A DNA stretch of 34,021 nt from Marinagarivorans algicola (GCF_001292705.1 NZ_LGAK01000059.1:1-34021), one strand, 5' to 3'; counted from the stretch's first letter, positions 9,547 through 18,011 are shown. Notes: generated by a model from the sequence alone, not told the origin. Numbers and translations are program-made.

Positions 9547-10038
9547 ATGACACAGACACAACTGTCACTATTTTTGCATGATGAAGCTGCAACCGTTGCT
9601 GTAGGCCAAAAACTTGGCACAGTAATGGCCGAGGGCGGTGTTATTTTTTTAACCGGTACGCTCGGTGCGGGTAAAACAACACTCACTCGTGGAGTGTTAA
9701 AAAGCTTTGGCCATACAGGTGCGGTTAAGAGTCCGACCTATACTTTAGTAGAGCCTTATGATTTTAGTGCCGATCAACAAGGCGCAGGGCAGAAGGTATA
9801 CCATTTCGATTTGTACCGACTCGCCGACCCTGAAGAGCTCGAGTACATGGGGATTCGCGAATATTTTGATGGTCGAGCGTTGTGTATAGTTGAGTGGCCC
9901 AATAAAGGCGAGGGCTTTTTACCCGTGGCTGATATTACCCTCAGTTTAAGCCCCAAAAACGAAGGTCGTACACTAGAGCTTCACGCAGGCAGCGCCAAAG
10001 GTCACGCTGCACTGAAAAAGTTAAATGTTAGTGGTTAG
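9547..10038 (+). CDS. tsaE: tRNA threonylcarbamoyladenosine biosynthesis ATPase TsaE
   Basis: 163 residues, the usual size for TsaE (YjeE). It is the ATPase partner of TsaB/TsaD in making the t6A modification at position 37 of ANN-decoding tRNAs. The Walker A motif is LTGTLGAGKTTLTRG, followed by VKSPTYTLVEPY and FDLYRLADPEELEYMGIREY, all family hallmarks, and by CIVEWPNKGEGFLP. The ribosome site GAGG lies about eight bases upstream. It is cotranscribed with nnr. Confidence 0.97.
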   Translation: MTQTQLSLFLHDEAATVAVGQKLGTVMAEGGVIFLTGTLGAGKTTLTRGVLKSFGHTGAVKSPTYTLVEPYDFSADQQGAGQKVYHFDLYRLADPEELEYMGIREYFDGRALCIVEWPNKGEGFLPVADITLSLSPKNEGRTLELHAGSAKGHAALKKLNVSG

Positions 10039-10255
10039 CGTGGGTTGTGGCGCTCAAATTTAGATATCGGATATGTAAAAATAACACAGCAGTCTGTAAA
10101 AATGGTACAAATATGGGTGTCGTTAAGGCTATATACAAAGTGCACAATTGACACAGCGTTGGCCGCATATCCAAGTATTGGCTCATTGCGAGCTTGTGGG
10201 TTAGCGGTTGGATGTGGGTTTACAATAATAGATAACAACCGTTGGGGTAAACAGC

Positions 10256-11680
10256 ATGCCGTGCGTGCTAATACAATTCATGATGTCATCGAGAGTAAGT
10301 GCGCTAGCTGGCGCAATATCTACCCATTGCATAAAAGTCTTGGCTCAGCGTTATGGGGGCTTTTTAGCATTGTGTGTATTGGTGTTGTCACCGTGTGTAT
10401 TTGCGGCACAGGTCAATAGCGTACGCTTGTGGCGTGCGCCCGACAATACGCGGCTTGTTTTTGACCTTTCGAGTGCAGCTGAGCACAAATTATTTACGTT
10501 AAGTAATCCCGATCGCGTTGTGATTGATATCAGTAATACCGAGCTTAAAAAGGGCTTTGGTGATGTGCCTATTGAAGATACGCCTATTGCTAAAATCCGT
10601 TACGGAACACGGGCTAATGGTACTTTACGTGTTGTGCTGGATATGACAGCAACCACTAAGCCGCGCAGCTTTGATTTACCGAAGCATGGCGATAAACCCG
10701 ATCGCTTGGTGATTGATTTATACGATGGCAGCGAAGAGACCACCAAAACTGTGAATACTGCGCCTGCGATTAAAGAGGTCTCTACGCAAGCGCGCGATAT
10801 AATTATTGCCATTGACGCCGGTCACGGAGGTGAAGACCCTGGTGCTATAGGACCTAAAAAATTACGTGAAAAAGATGTTGTTCTCGCTATTGCTAAACAG
10901 ATGGCGAAAGAGGTTAATGCGACGCCAGGCTATACAGCTAAACTGATTCGCGATGGCGACTATTACATTCCCCTCAAAGAGCGTCGTAATAAAGCCCGTG
11001 ATTTACGTGCTGACTTGTTTGTATCGATTCATGCTGATGCCTTTCACAACCCTAAAGCGCGCGGCGCTTCGGTGTTTGCCTTATCACGCCATGGTGCCAC
11101 CAGTGAAACTGCACGCTTTTTGGCCTCTAAAGAAAACGACGCCGATTTGATCGGCGGTGTGGGCGGGGTGTCACTGAACGATAAAGACAATGTGTTGGCG
11201 GGTGTTTTGGTTGACCTTTCTATGACAGCAACGCTAACCAGCAGTTTGCAAGTGGGCGAGCAAGTACTCAACAACATGGGGCGCATTTCTAAGCTACATA
11301 AAAAGCAAGTAGAACAAGCGGGTTTTGCGGTGCTTAAATCACCTGATGTACCTTCTATCTTGGTCGAGACAGGATTTATTTCGAACCCTCATGAAGCGAA
11401 TAAATTAGCAACAAGTAGTTACCGTAAATTCATGGCCAAAGCGATCTTTAATGGTGTGCAAAGCTACTTTGATCGCCAGCCACCAGCGGGTACTTGGTTA
11501 GCGTTACAGCAGCACAAGTCGGGCACAGGTCTATCATCTAAATACACGATTAGTAAAGGCGATACTTTATCGGGCATTGCCAAACGACACAGTGTGAGTG
11601 TTAAAAAATTACTAGAGCATAACCGCTTAAGTGATGCTTCTATCCGAGTTGGCCAAACCCTTAAAATCCCCGCCAGTTAG
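10256..11680 (+). CDS. amiB: N-acetylmuramoyl-L-alanine amidase (AmiB/AmiC type) with AMIN and LysM domains
   Basis: A periplasmic zinc amidase that cleaves the peptide from MurNAc in septal peptidoglycan during cell separation. An export signal ends near residue 50 (GGFLALCVLVLSPCVFAAQ). Next comes the AMIN targeting domain (VNSVRLWRAPDNTRLVFDL), then the Amidase_3 catalytic domain with ligands in AIDAGHGGEDPGA, KKLREKDVV, FVSIHADA and ILVETGFISN. A C-terminal LysM (YTISKGDTLSGIAKRHSV) binds peptidoglycan. A long segment after SIHADA (from LASKENDADLIGG to LHKKQVEQAGF) fits the autoinhibitory helix region of AmiB/AmiC that is released by EnvC or NlpD. The start is uncertain: the chosen ATG has GGGG upstream but gives a long n-region of about 30 residues. 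The tsaE-amiB order is conserved, but mutL, which usually follows, is absent. Confidence 0.93.
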   Translation: MPCVLIQFMMSSRVSALAGAISTHCIKVLAQRYGGFLALCVLVLSPCVFAAQVNSVRLWRAPDNTRLVFDLSSAAEHKLFTLSNPDRVVIDISNTELKKGFGDVPIEDTPIAKIRYGTRANGTLRVVLDMTATTKPRSFDLPKHGDKPDRLVIDLYDGSEETTKTVNTAPAIKEVSTQARDIIIAIDAGHGGEDPGAIGPKKLREKDVVLAIAKQMAKEVNATPGYTAKLIRDGDYYIPLKERRNKARDLRADLFVSIHADAFHNPKARGASVFALSRHGATSETARFLASKENDADLIGGVGGVSLNDKDNVLAGVLVDLSMTATLTSSLQVGEQVLNNMGRISKLHKKQVEQAGFAVLKSPDVPSILVETGFISNPHEANKLATSSYRKFMAKAIFNGVQSYFDRQPPAGTWLALQQHKSGTGLSSKYTISKGDTLSGIAKRHSVSVKKLLEHNRLSDASIRVGQTLKIPAS

Positions 11681-11790
11681 CATTTATTGATTTAGTGCCG
11701 ATCTTTGAGCAAAAATAGCGTTAACACGCTAGAGTGAGTAGTAGGGCTTTTTAAAACCACACTTCATTCTCCTCATTAAAGCGTCGCGTT

Positions 11791-13176
11791 ATGCTTAAAA
11801 AAATGGAATTTGTGCAGGCAAATATTATGCGTACCGCGGCTGTGTCGCGATGGATTGCGCAGATCGCCGCGTGGCTAAATTTTGCTTTTTTAATCTTGGC
11901 TATAACCAGTCATATTTGGCCGCGTGTAGTTTTGCTCTCGATTGCCCAGTGCGGCTTTATTGCGTGTATTTATTACTCTGAAATATCGCGCTTTAGCGCT
12001 AAAGTACCCTGGTTGTTGCTGGCTTCTTGTTGGTTTGCGGTTGCCAATGCGGTATTGACTAATGGTGCGGGAATGGGTCATGTCACAGTATTATGGTTTG
12101 TCATATTGGTGTGTATTGCAGGCTTACTCGGTGGCTTAAGATTTGGCCTGTACTGGGGTGGGATTGGCGGCATGTCTATTTTGGTGGTAGCGGTCTGTGA
12201 GGTGTTCAAAGTCCCTATCCCAAACTTTACGCCAGAGCCCCAGCGTTATACCCTAATAGTTATGCATACGATTGCGCAAATGGCTTGTATGGTCGGTATT
12301 ATTGCTGCTTACACTCGTGCATTAGAAATCTACCAACGGCAGGTAGAAGAGCAAATATTAGCGGTAACTAAAGAAGTTGAACAGCGTAAAAAAGCCGAAG
12401 TCGAAGCGCAATTATTAGCAAAAAATAAAGAGCAATTTTTACGTAATATTAGCCATGAGTTCCGCACGCCTTTAAATAGCATCATTGGGTTTTCTGAGCG
12501 GCTGCTGAAAAAATGTTGCGACATGCCAGAGCTTGTTAAGCCCCTTAGTGCCATTAATCGCAACGGTAAAAGTCTGCACTATTTTGTCAGTGAATTACTA
12601 CTACTCGACGCTATTGAAGCAACGCCATTACAACGCACTCGCGCCTGTCCAGCAGAGCTGGTTCACAGTTGCTGTGAGCTATATCGAGACTTAGCGCTTG
12701 AGCATGAGCTGGCGCTGCGTCTTACTATTGAGCCTGCGTGTTTGCAGTTTTTTGTCATGCTTGATGTGGCGCGTATGAGTCAGGCGCTTAATAATATTTT
12801 ACTGTTTTGTATTCGGCAATCCAGTCGCGGTGTTATTCAGCTGCGGGTAGAGTATGCCCTTGATGCACTGGTGATTACCTTTGAAGACAACGCACAGGCT
12901 TTAACACACAGCCAAAAAGAGCATTTGTTTGAAACCCATTATGAGTATGTGCTATCCAATGACAAAGACGTGCCTTGTTCGGCTTTTGCCTTAAAAATAG
13001 CAGGCATGATTATGGGCTATCACAACTGGAGTGTTGAGGTTGAATGTGGTGAGATTGAATGTGGTGAGGCCGTGGCGCTCTGCACTGCTGAAGGCTTGAA
13101 TGGCCCCGATCATTGTCAGCAGCGAGGTAATCGATTTGTGGTGAGTGTGCCTTTAGTGATGTTTAGCCAAGTGTGA
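11791..13176 (+). CDS. Membrane histidine kinase with degenerate ATPase domain, orphan
   Basis: 461 residues. About six membrane segments fill residues 27-173, with no periplasmic sensor loop of note. A coiled-coil linker (residues 178-212) precedes the dimerisation/phosphoacceptor motif FLRNISHEFRTPLNSIIGF, with His222. The following HATPase-like region is poorly conserved: the N box reads LNNILLFCIRQ, the G1 box reads EDNAQALT instead of DNGxGI, and no GxGLGL motif is present. It may therefore bind ATP weakly or not at all and act as a phosphatase or as a partner of another kinase. No response regulator is adjacent. It starts 110 bases after amiB, past a 6-bp hairpin at 11716-11731. Confidence 0.85.
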   Translation: MLKKMEFVQANIMRTAAVSRWIAQIAAWLNFAFLILAITSHIWPRVVLLSIAQCGFIACIYYSEISRFSAKVPWLLLASCWFAVANAVLTNGAGMGHVTVLWFVILVCIAGLLGGLRFGLYWGGIGGMSILVVAVCEVFKVPIPNFTPEPQRYTLIVMHTIAQMACMVGIIAAYTRALEIYQRQVEEQILAVTKEVEQRKKAEVEAQLLAKNKEQFLRNISHEFRTPLNSIIGFSERLLKKCCDMPELVKPLSAINRNGKSLHYFVSELLLLDAIEATPLQRTRACPAELVHSCCELYRDLALEHELALRLTIEPACLQFFVMLDVARMSQALNNILLFCIRQSSRGVIQLRVEYALDALVITFEDNAQALTHSQKEHLFETHYEYVLSNDKDVPCSAFALKIAGMIMGYHNWSVEVECGEIECGEAVALCTAEGLNGPDHCQQRGNRFVVSVPLVMFSQV

Positions 13177-13303
13177 CCGAGTACTCAGTTTACTGACTTT
13201 GGGTGAATACTTTTAATACAGCGAGAGGTCTGTGTGTTGATTAATCTATTATTCATGCCGAGGCGGTTACTCTAACCCGGTGCAATCAAGTCGGGAGATA
13301 AGC

Positions 13304-14095
13304 ATGTATCAGTTACACGATTTATTCAGTTATTGCCGTATGGCAGGTCAACCTCGTATAGTGCGTATATTTAACGCGAGCTGTTTAGTCGTAGCGGTTG
13401 TATTCGTAGTGGGTGTATCTCGTTCAGCATTGGCTGCACAAAGTACCAATGACACAAGAAGCACCAATGACACAAGTCATAGCCAATCGCAAGTAGCGCA
13501 TGAGCGCTATGCACACAACCGAGAGATGTCTAATAGAGAGCGCTATCGCCAAGAGCAAAGCCGCAGACATACGCAACACCGCGAACATAGGCAACACCGC
13601 GAAGAGCGCCAATACAACGTGCATCAGCGCCATAATGATCATAATCGTCACAGTCATAATGGTTACAGCAGTTACAACAACCGCGATGACAGCAACAGAT
13701 ATCGTCATCACAACAACCATAATCATCATACTAGGCATAAGCGCCATTATATTGAGCGGCCTATTAAGTATCGTCGACATCACGATAACTCACACCGTTA
13801 CAGCGATCATCGCCGGCACATTAAGCGCTCCTCACATTACTCAGTGACACACCATTATCGCTCTGATACCAGATATAGGCATCACCATAATCGTGAAGCG
13901 GCTTTTTTATTGGGAGGGTTAATTTTGGGGGTTGTGCTGGCTGATGCGGGCAGTTACTCAAAAACACATTACAGCGATGGCTATCAAACACGCCCTTACA
14001 CTACTGTACGTGAAAATGCCTGTTATGAAGTGGCTTACGATAAGGGTCAGCGTATTTTAGTTGAAGTACCGCGAGATTATTGCCGAGCATATTAA
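13304..14095 (+). CDS. Secreted His/Arg/Asn-rich protein, possible metal binder
   Basis: 263 residues from the ATG at 13304, which has a good ribosome site (GGGAGA, five bases away). A GTG 24 bases upstream in the same frame lacks one. The signal peptide has its hydrophobic core near residues 25-40 and a likely cleavage after ALA-A at about 44-45. The mature N-terminal part is low in complexity, with about 30 His in some 130 residues plus many Arg, Asn and Tyr (HTQHREHRQHREER, YRHHNNHNHHTRHKRHY). A hydrophobic Gly-containing segment follows (AAFLLGGLILGVVLADAG), then a small C-terminal module with two cysteines (ENACYEVAYDKGQRI ... PRDYC). I do not recognise a named family. Metal or polyanion binding is an inference from composition. 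Confidence 0.75.
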   Translation: MYQLHDLFSYCRMAGQPRIVRIFNASCLVVAVVFVVGVSRSALAAQSTNDTRSTNDTSHSQSQVAHERYAHNREMSNRERYRQEQSRRHTQHREHRQHREERQYNVHQRHNDHNRHSHNGYSSYNNRDDSNRYRHHNNHNHHTRHKRHYIERPIKYRRHHDNSHRYSDHRRHIKRSSHYSVTHHYRSDTRYRHHHNREAAFLLGGLILGVVLADAGSYSKTHYSDGYQTRPYTTVRENACYEVAYDKGQRILVEVPRDYCRAY

Positions 14096-14295
14096 TGCTT
14101 AATGATTAACGTAAAGTGCAATAAAAAGCGCATAGCCATTAAGCCAAGCTGACACATCCCACCTAACACATAAGGAATATGTCGCACCTAGCCTTTGGGG
14201 CAGATTTCTTGCCTAGGAGCATGCAAGATAAGACGTTGCAGGAGCGCAATGTCTGTATTAGTGCCACTTTTAGTATCTGTGAAGAGTTACAATAG

Positions 14296-15735
14296 CTATG
14301 TGATACTGGTATTGGCCTCGGTATCTTCGCTATCGTTCATATTTAATTCTTTGAGTTTGCGCGTTAGGGTATTGCGACCCCAGCCAAGCAAATTTGCGGC
14401 GTCACGCTTGCGCCCGGCGGTGTGCTTGAGCGCTGTTTCGATGAGGGCGCGCTCAAAAGTGGGTACCGCTTCGCTTAAAATGTCGTGCTCGCCGCGGGCT
14501 AGGCATTGGTCGGCCCATTGCCTAAGGGCTTTATCCCAATCGCCTGCTGGGGCTTGGGTATCTTTGCTGTCCATTAACTCGGGTGGTAAATCTTGTATGT
14601 GTACTTCACGGCCCGAGGCCATAACAGTAATCCAGCGGCAAGTGTTTTCGAGCTGGCGTACATTGCCAGGCCAGCGTAAATGAGCTAAATATTGCTCGGC
14701 CTCTGGTGTGAGTACTTTGGCTTCTACGCCTAGCTCTTTAGCGGCAGAGCTTAAAAAGTGCTGTGCTAGGCGTGGAATATCTTCGCTGCGCTGTGCCAGT
14801 TTGGGCAAATGAATACGAATGACGTTTAAGCGATGAAATAAATCTTCTCGAAAGCGATTATCTTCGACTAGCTGCTCAAGGTTTTGATGAGTGGCGGCAA
14901 TAATGCGCACATCGACCTTAACGGGAGTGTGACCGCCGACACGGTAAAATTCACCGTCAGCGAGCACACGCAATAACCGCGTTTGCGTCTCTGGCGGCAT
15001 ATCGCCAATTTCATCCAAAAAAAGTGTACCGCCATCCGCTTGCTGAAAACGCCCTTGGCGAAGGTTTGAGGCGCCGGTAAAAGCGCCTTTTTCGTGGCCA
15101 AATAGCTCCGATTCGATCAAATCGCGTGGTATTGCTGCCATATTGAGAGCAATAAACTGGCCTTCTTTACGCGGACTATGAGTGTGTAATGCATGGGCAA
15201 CCAGCTCTTTACCGGTGCCAGACTCTCCGTTAATCAGTACAGTAATATTCGATTGCGCTAAGCGGCCGATGGCGCGAAAAACCTCTTGCATTGCCGGCGC
15301 TTCCCCAATGATATCTTTGCTGACTTCAGCGGGCTCTGGCGTTTTGGTATTGGCTTGTTGTTCTTGGGTGTGGGTCAGTGCACGCTGCGTGACGGCGACG
15401 GCCTCATCAATATCAAAGGGTTTCGGTAGGTATTCAAAGGCCCCACCTTGGTAAGCGGCAACGGCGCTGTCGAGATCTGAGTGAGCAGTAATAATCACGA
15501 CCGGTAAGTAGGGATGTTGCGCTTTAAGGTATGAAAGTAGCGATAGCCCGTCGGTACCGGGCATGCGTACATCGCTAATGATAGCATCGGGCTGTTCTAT
15601 TTTTAGACGGCTAATGGCGCGGTCGGCACTTTCAAAGCTTTCGGTCGTAATGCCTGCTTGCTGCAAGGCTTTTTCTAAGACCCAACGGATTGATTTATCG
15701 TCATCAATAATCCAGACGTAGTTAGGCTTATTCAT
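14296..15735 (-). CDS. glnG: Nitrogen regulator NtrC (NR(I)), sigma-54-dependent response regulator
   Basis: 480 residues from the ATG at 15735. The N-terminal receiver has Asp11/Asp12 and phosphoacceptor Asp55 (AIISDVRMPG), then LPKPFD with the conserved Lys. The central AAA+ domain carries GESGTGKELVAHALH, ELFGHEKGAFTGA and GGTLFLDEIGDMP. The C-terminal Fis helix-turn-helix is RDAANLLGWGRNTLTRKLKEL. It activates nitrogen-assimilation genes from upstream enhancers when phosphorylated by NtrB. Its start overlaps the end of ntrB by eight bases. An ATG three codons earlier (15744) is an alternative, and a longer open frame to 15810 lies inside ntrB and is not credible. Confidence 0.97.
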   Translation of the reverse strand: MNKPNYVWIIDDDKSIRWVLEKALQQAGITTESFESADRAISRLKIEQPDAIISDVRMPGTDGLSLLSYLKAQHPYLPVVIITAHSDLDSAVAAYQGGAFEYLPKPFDIDEAVAVTQRALTHTQEQQANTKTPEPAEVSKDIIGEAPAMQEVFRAIGRLAQSNITVLINGESGTGKELVAHALHTHSPRKEGQFIALNMAAIPRDLIESELFGHEKGAFTGASNLRQGRFQQADGGTLFLDEIGDMPPETQTRLLRVLADGEFYRVGGHTPVKVDVRIIAATHQNLEQLVEDNRFREDLFHRLNVIRIHLPKLAQRSEDIPRLAQHFLSSAAKELGVEAKVLTPEAEQYLAHLRWPGNVRQLENTCRWITVMASGREVHIQDLPPELMDSKDTQAPAGDWDKALRQWADQCLARGEHDILSEAVPTFERALIETALKHTAGRKRDAANLLGWGRNTLTRKLKELNMNDSEDTEANTSIT

Positions 15736-16795
15736 AGTGTTCATCCAAAGGCAGGTATAAAGTGAATTGGGTATTGCCTGGCGTGCTTTGACACTCGACG
15801 AGGCCGCCATGCTGACTGATTAGGTTTTGTGTGATGGCTAGGCCTAGCCCAGTACCTTCTGCACGCCCAGTAATCATAGGAAAAAAGATATTATCGATTA
15901 ATGCCGGCGGGATGCCTGGGCCGTTATCACTGATACGAATACGCGCGACCAGTGGGTGATGATGACGGCCAATGGTAAAGCGTCGCTGAACGCGTGTTTG
16001 CACAGCTATAGTGGGCTGTTCTATGGCATTTTCGAGCAGTGCTTGTAAAGCATTGCGACTAATGTTGAGTAACGCCTGAATCAGTTGATCTCTGTCGCCT
16101 TGTACATCGGGGATACTTGGGTCGTAGTCACGGGTGATAGTCACTTGATGGCACGCCTCTACATCAATGACTGAGAATACGTGCTCAAGCACATCATGAA
16201 TATTAACGGCTTTACGCTCTGCCTGAACGCGCGGGCCCAGCATGCGGTCAACTAAGTCGCGCAGGCGGTCTGTTTCTTCAATAATAATGCGGGTATATTC
16301 TGAAAGGTCATTATCACCAAATTCGCGCCCTAAAAGCTGCGCTGCGCCGCGAATGCCACCTAGGGGGTTTTTGATTTCATGGGCCATACTGCGAATAAGG
16401 CTGCGAGAGGTTTCTTGCGCCGAGATCATCGCCTCATCTTTACTGATGCGAATCAGGCGGTCTAAAGGTTGTACTTCAATGAGTAGGGCGTTGCCGTCGG
16501 GGTGAGGGTCGACCGAGTAATCAACGGTAATTTCGTCATTATTGTGGAGTCGCCATTTAGTGTGGCGCTTGGTGTAGGGTGATTGGTTTTCGAGGGCGTG
16601 GCTCAGCTGCGAGCTGTCGCCGTCTTGCTCCTCTAGGCAGTCACCAATAAAGTGCCCAATCACCTGATCACCACTGACGCATAGTAGGACCTCGGCGGCA
16701 CTATTGAGGTAAGACAGCTGAAGATTGCTATCGAGCATAATAACGGCGGTGACTAAGCCGTCTAGAATTTGTTTGTAATCTGTAGGTTCAACCAT
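15728..16795 (-). CDS. glnL: Nitrogen regulation sensor kinase/phosphatase NtrB (NR(II))
   Basis: 355 residues from the ATG at 16795. An N-terminal PAS domain (ILDGLVTAVIMLDSNLQLSYLNSAA) is followed by the H-box SMAHEIKNPLGGIRGAAQLL with His139, the N box NISRNALQALL, the G1 box DNGPGIPP and the G2 box GTGLGLAITQNL. It has no membrane segments, as expected for the soluble kinase controlled by PII protein. It phosphorylates or dephosphorylates NtrC. A longer reading to 16831 adds 12 residues that do not resemble the family. A sigma-54-like element lies 31-48 bases upstream of the start. Confidence 0.97.
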   Translation of the reverse strand: MVEPTDYKQILDGLVTAVIMLDSNLQLSYLNSAAEVLLCVSGDQVIGHFIGDCLEEQDGDSSQLSHALENQSPYTKRHTKWRLHNNDEITVDYSVDPHPDGNALLIEVQPLDRLIRISKDEAMISAQETSRSLIRSMAHEIKNPLGGIRGAAQLLGREFGDNDLSEYTRIIIEETDRLRDLVDRMLGPRVQAERKAVNIHDVLEHVFSVIDVEACHQVTITRDYDPSIPDVQGDRDQLIQALLNISRNALQALLENAIEQPTIAVQTRVQRRFTIGRHHHPLVARIRISDNGPGIPPALIDNIFFPMITGRAEGTGLGLAITQNLISQHGGLVECQSTPGNTQFTLYLPLDEHYE

Positions 16796-16825
16796 GATGC
16801 GCCGTCTCGTATGTAGCTGTAGTAC

Positions 16826-16843
16826 TAGCAAAGATCAAACCAA
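16826..16843 (-). promoter_or_regulatory. Sigma-54-like -24/-12 promoter before glnL
   Basis: The minus strand reads TTGGTTTGATCTTTGCT. The invariant GG (16840-16841) and GC (16828-16829) are separated by exactly ten bases, as in -24/-12 promoters, and the -12 half (TTTGCT) is good. The CAC after GG is missing. Its position would give a leader of about 20 bases before the glnL ATG. NtrC-like half-sites lie about 190-230 bases upstream. Confidence 0.45.
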
Positions 16844-17016
16844 TTACATTAATCATAATGGGATCTTTGCGCGACCTTTTTGCTGTAGCGAGAGAAATGC
16901 ACTGATATTGGGCTTGTTGCGGGTCAAAAATTAAAAAATAAAAGTGGCCGCCAAGTCAAAAGGCATGCGCGCACAATTGTAGCACTTGTTAGGTTTTTAT
17001 GTGCTGCCGATGGAGG

Positions 17017-17053
17017 GCACCAAAATAGCCATCAGCCCGCCTCTTTTTGGTGC
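17017..17053. repeat. Inverted repeat of NtrC-like half-sites (GCACCA ... TGGTGC)
   Basis: GCACCAAAA (17017-17025) is the exact reverse complement of TTTTGGTGC (17045-17053). The enterobacterial NtrC site is a GCACCA/TGGTGC dyad, but its halves are normally only a few bases apart; here the gap is about 25 bases. Further GCAC/GTGC halves lie at 16981-16985 and 17001-17005. It could be an enhancer for the promoter at 16826-16843 or just an RNA hairpin; no U-run follows on either strand. The rest of the 329-base gap 16796-17124 holds only that promoter and the terminator at 17062-17083. Confidence 0.4.
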
Positions 17054-17061
17054 GCTTATGT

Positions 17062-17083
17062 AAAACGCCTCATAAGGTGTTTT
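17062..17083 (-). terminator. Probable intrinsic terminator after the DUF4124 gene
   Basis: On the minus strand AAAACACCT pairs with AGGCGTTTT (one mismatch) around a four-base loop, ending in TTTT, about 40 bases after the stop of the DUF4124 gene. The A/T arms would let it work in both directions. It would separate the DUF4124 gene from glnL-glnG. Confidence 0.5.
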
Positions 17084-17124
17084 CATGGCCTTGCAGTCTG
17101 CCAGTAAAGTGCCCCGAGGTCTTT

Positions 17125-17736
17125 TTAACGGCCTCCTACACGTGGCCGATGCACATATACGGTGATGCTTTTTGAGCGAGAGATAATTTTACCTCGAGGG
17201 TTAAGTACCGCAACGCTCAGCGTATGCTCACCGCGAATAATCTCTTTAATCACAAAGTGAGTATCTGCCTGAGCTGGGCCAAAGGGCTTGCCATTAAAGT
17301 AGAGCTGGGCGCTAAAGCCACTGCCGATTGGCGGGTTGGCCTCAGCCGATACGACAAGGTCGCGCTGGCCAGCAGGCACTTGCGTTTTGTCACTAGGTGA
17401 GGTGATTATGACGCTGCTTTGCTCACGGCTGGCGCGCGTAGTAGGTGTGTAAGGCTGCGGCTCTACGGCCGGAGCACTATTAATAATCGGGAGGTCTACC
17501 TCTTCAATTTTAGTGCCTATGGGGTTATCTGAATAGGTGACTTTGCCATTTTCATCAACGCTCTTATACACTTCGTTCGCGATAACCTGCGTTGAGATAC
17601 CAGCACAACAAACAAGACAGGCAATCAGCGAGCGGGTGAGGGTGGCTGTTTTTTTAAGTACGGTGTTGTTTAGTACTGTGTTGCTCAGTACTGTGCTGTT
17701 AAGTGCCGTGCTTTTTAATAGAGATATACTGCGCAT
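17125..17736 (-). CDS. DUF4124 domain exported protein
   Basis: 203 residues. After an unusually long N-terminal region (about 35 residues) comes the hydrophobic core LIACLVCCAGISTQVIA, with cleavage before NEVYKSVDENGKVTYSDNP, which is the DUF4124 signature. The C-terminal half (VIITSPSDKTQVPAGQRDLVVSAEANPP ... GEHTLSVAVLNPRGKIISRS) reads as a beta-sandwich of about 90 residues. A DUF4124 gene between glnA and ntrBC is conserved in Pseudomonas-like genomes, but its function is not established. Here ntrBC follow downstream but glnA is missing upstream. The long n-region is made by four 15-bp tandem repeats (17657-17716). Confidence 0.85.
   Translation of the reverse strand: MRSISLLKSTALNSTVLSNTVLNNTVLKKTATLTRSLIACLVCCAGISTQVIANEVYKSVDENGKVTYSDNPIGTKIEEVDLPIINSAPAVEPQPYTPTTRASREQSSVIITSPSDKTQVPAGQRDLVVSAEANPPIGSGFSAQLYFNGKPFGPAQADTHFVIKEIIRGEHTLSVAVLNPRGKIISRSKSITVYVHRPRVGGR
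17657..17716. repeat. Four tandem 15-bp repeats inside the signal-peptide region of the DUF4124 gene
   Basis: Four consecutive units begin AGTACGGTG, AGTACTGTG, AGTACTGTG and AGTGCCGTG, each 15 bases long and differing at a few positions. The 15-base period keeps the frame and encodes five-residue repeats of the form (N/S)TVL(N/S/K) ahead of the hydrophobic core. Confidence 0.85.
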
Positions 17737-18011
17737 AATATTGCCCTTAATGTGACGCGACCTAACAGTATAGGCCTTGAGGCGTGTGGCCCACTAGCGG
17801 TGCTAAAAGCCGTACTCACCCTTAGGCCGTAGTTGTGGCTAAGGGTTTAGTGTACAAGCTGTTTATGTATATTAGCTGAAAGGCCAGGGCATGCGCTATA
17901 GCAAGCGCTCATTAGCGCTATGCACCTTACAGTTTAAGGATTCAAGTTATAAAGCTTAAAATGAATCGTTGTACGCAGTACGCAGGGTCAATAAATATTG
18001 TATTTATGCTG

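Noticed and set aside
10045-10419. 124-codon frame overlapping the amiB start
   Set aside because: It overlaps amiB in another frame, shows no recognisable domain and starts in the intergenic gap without a ribosome site.
11716-11731. TAGCGT-TAAC-ACGCTA hairpin after amiB as a terminator
   Set aside because: The stem is only 6 bp and the nearest T-run is about 15 bases downstream.
13424-13783. 119-codon minus-strand frame rich in Met, Val and Ile
   Set aside because: It is the antisense shadow of the His-rich coding repeat (His codons read as Met/Val).
17904-17919. AGCGCT-CATT-AGCGCT hairpin downstream of hslU
   Set aside because: AGCGCT is self-complementary and short, and no U-run follows on either strand; weak evidence for a terminator.
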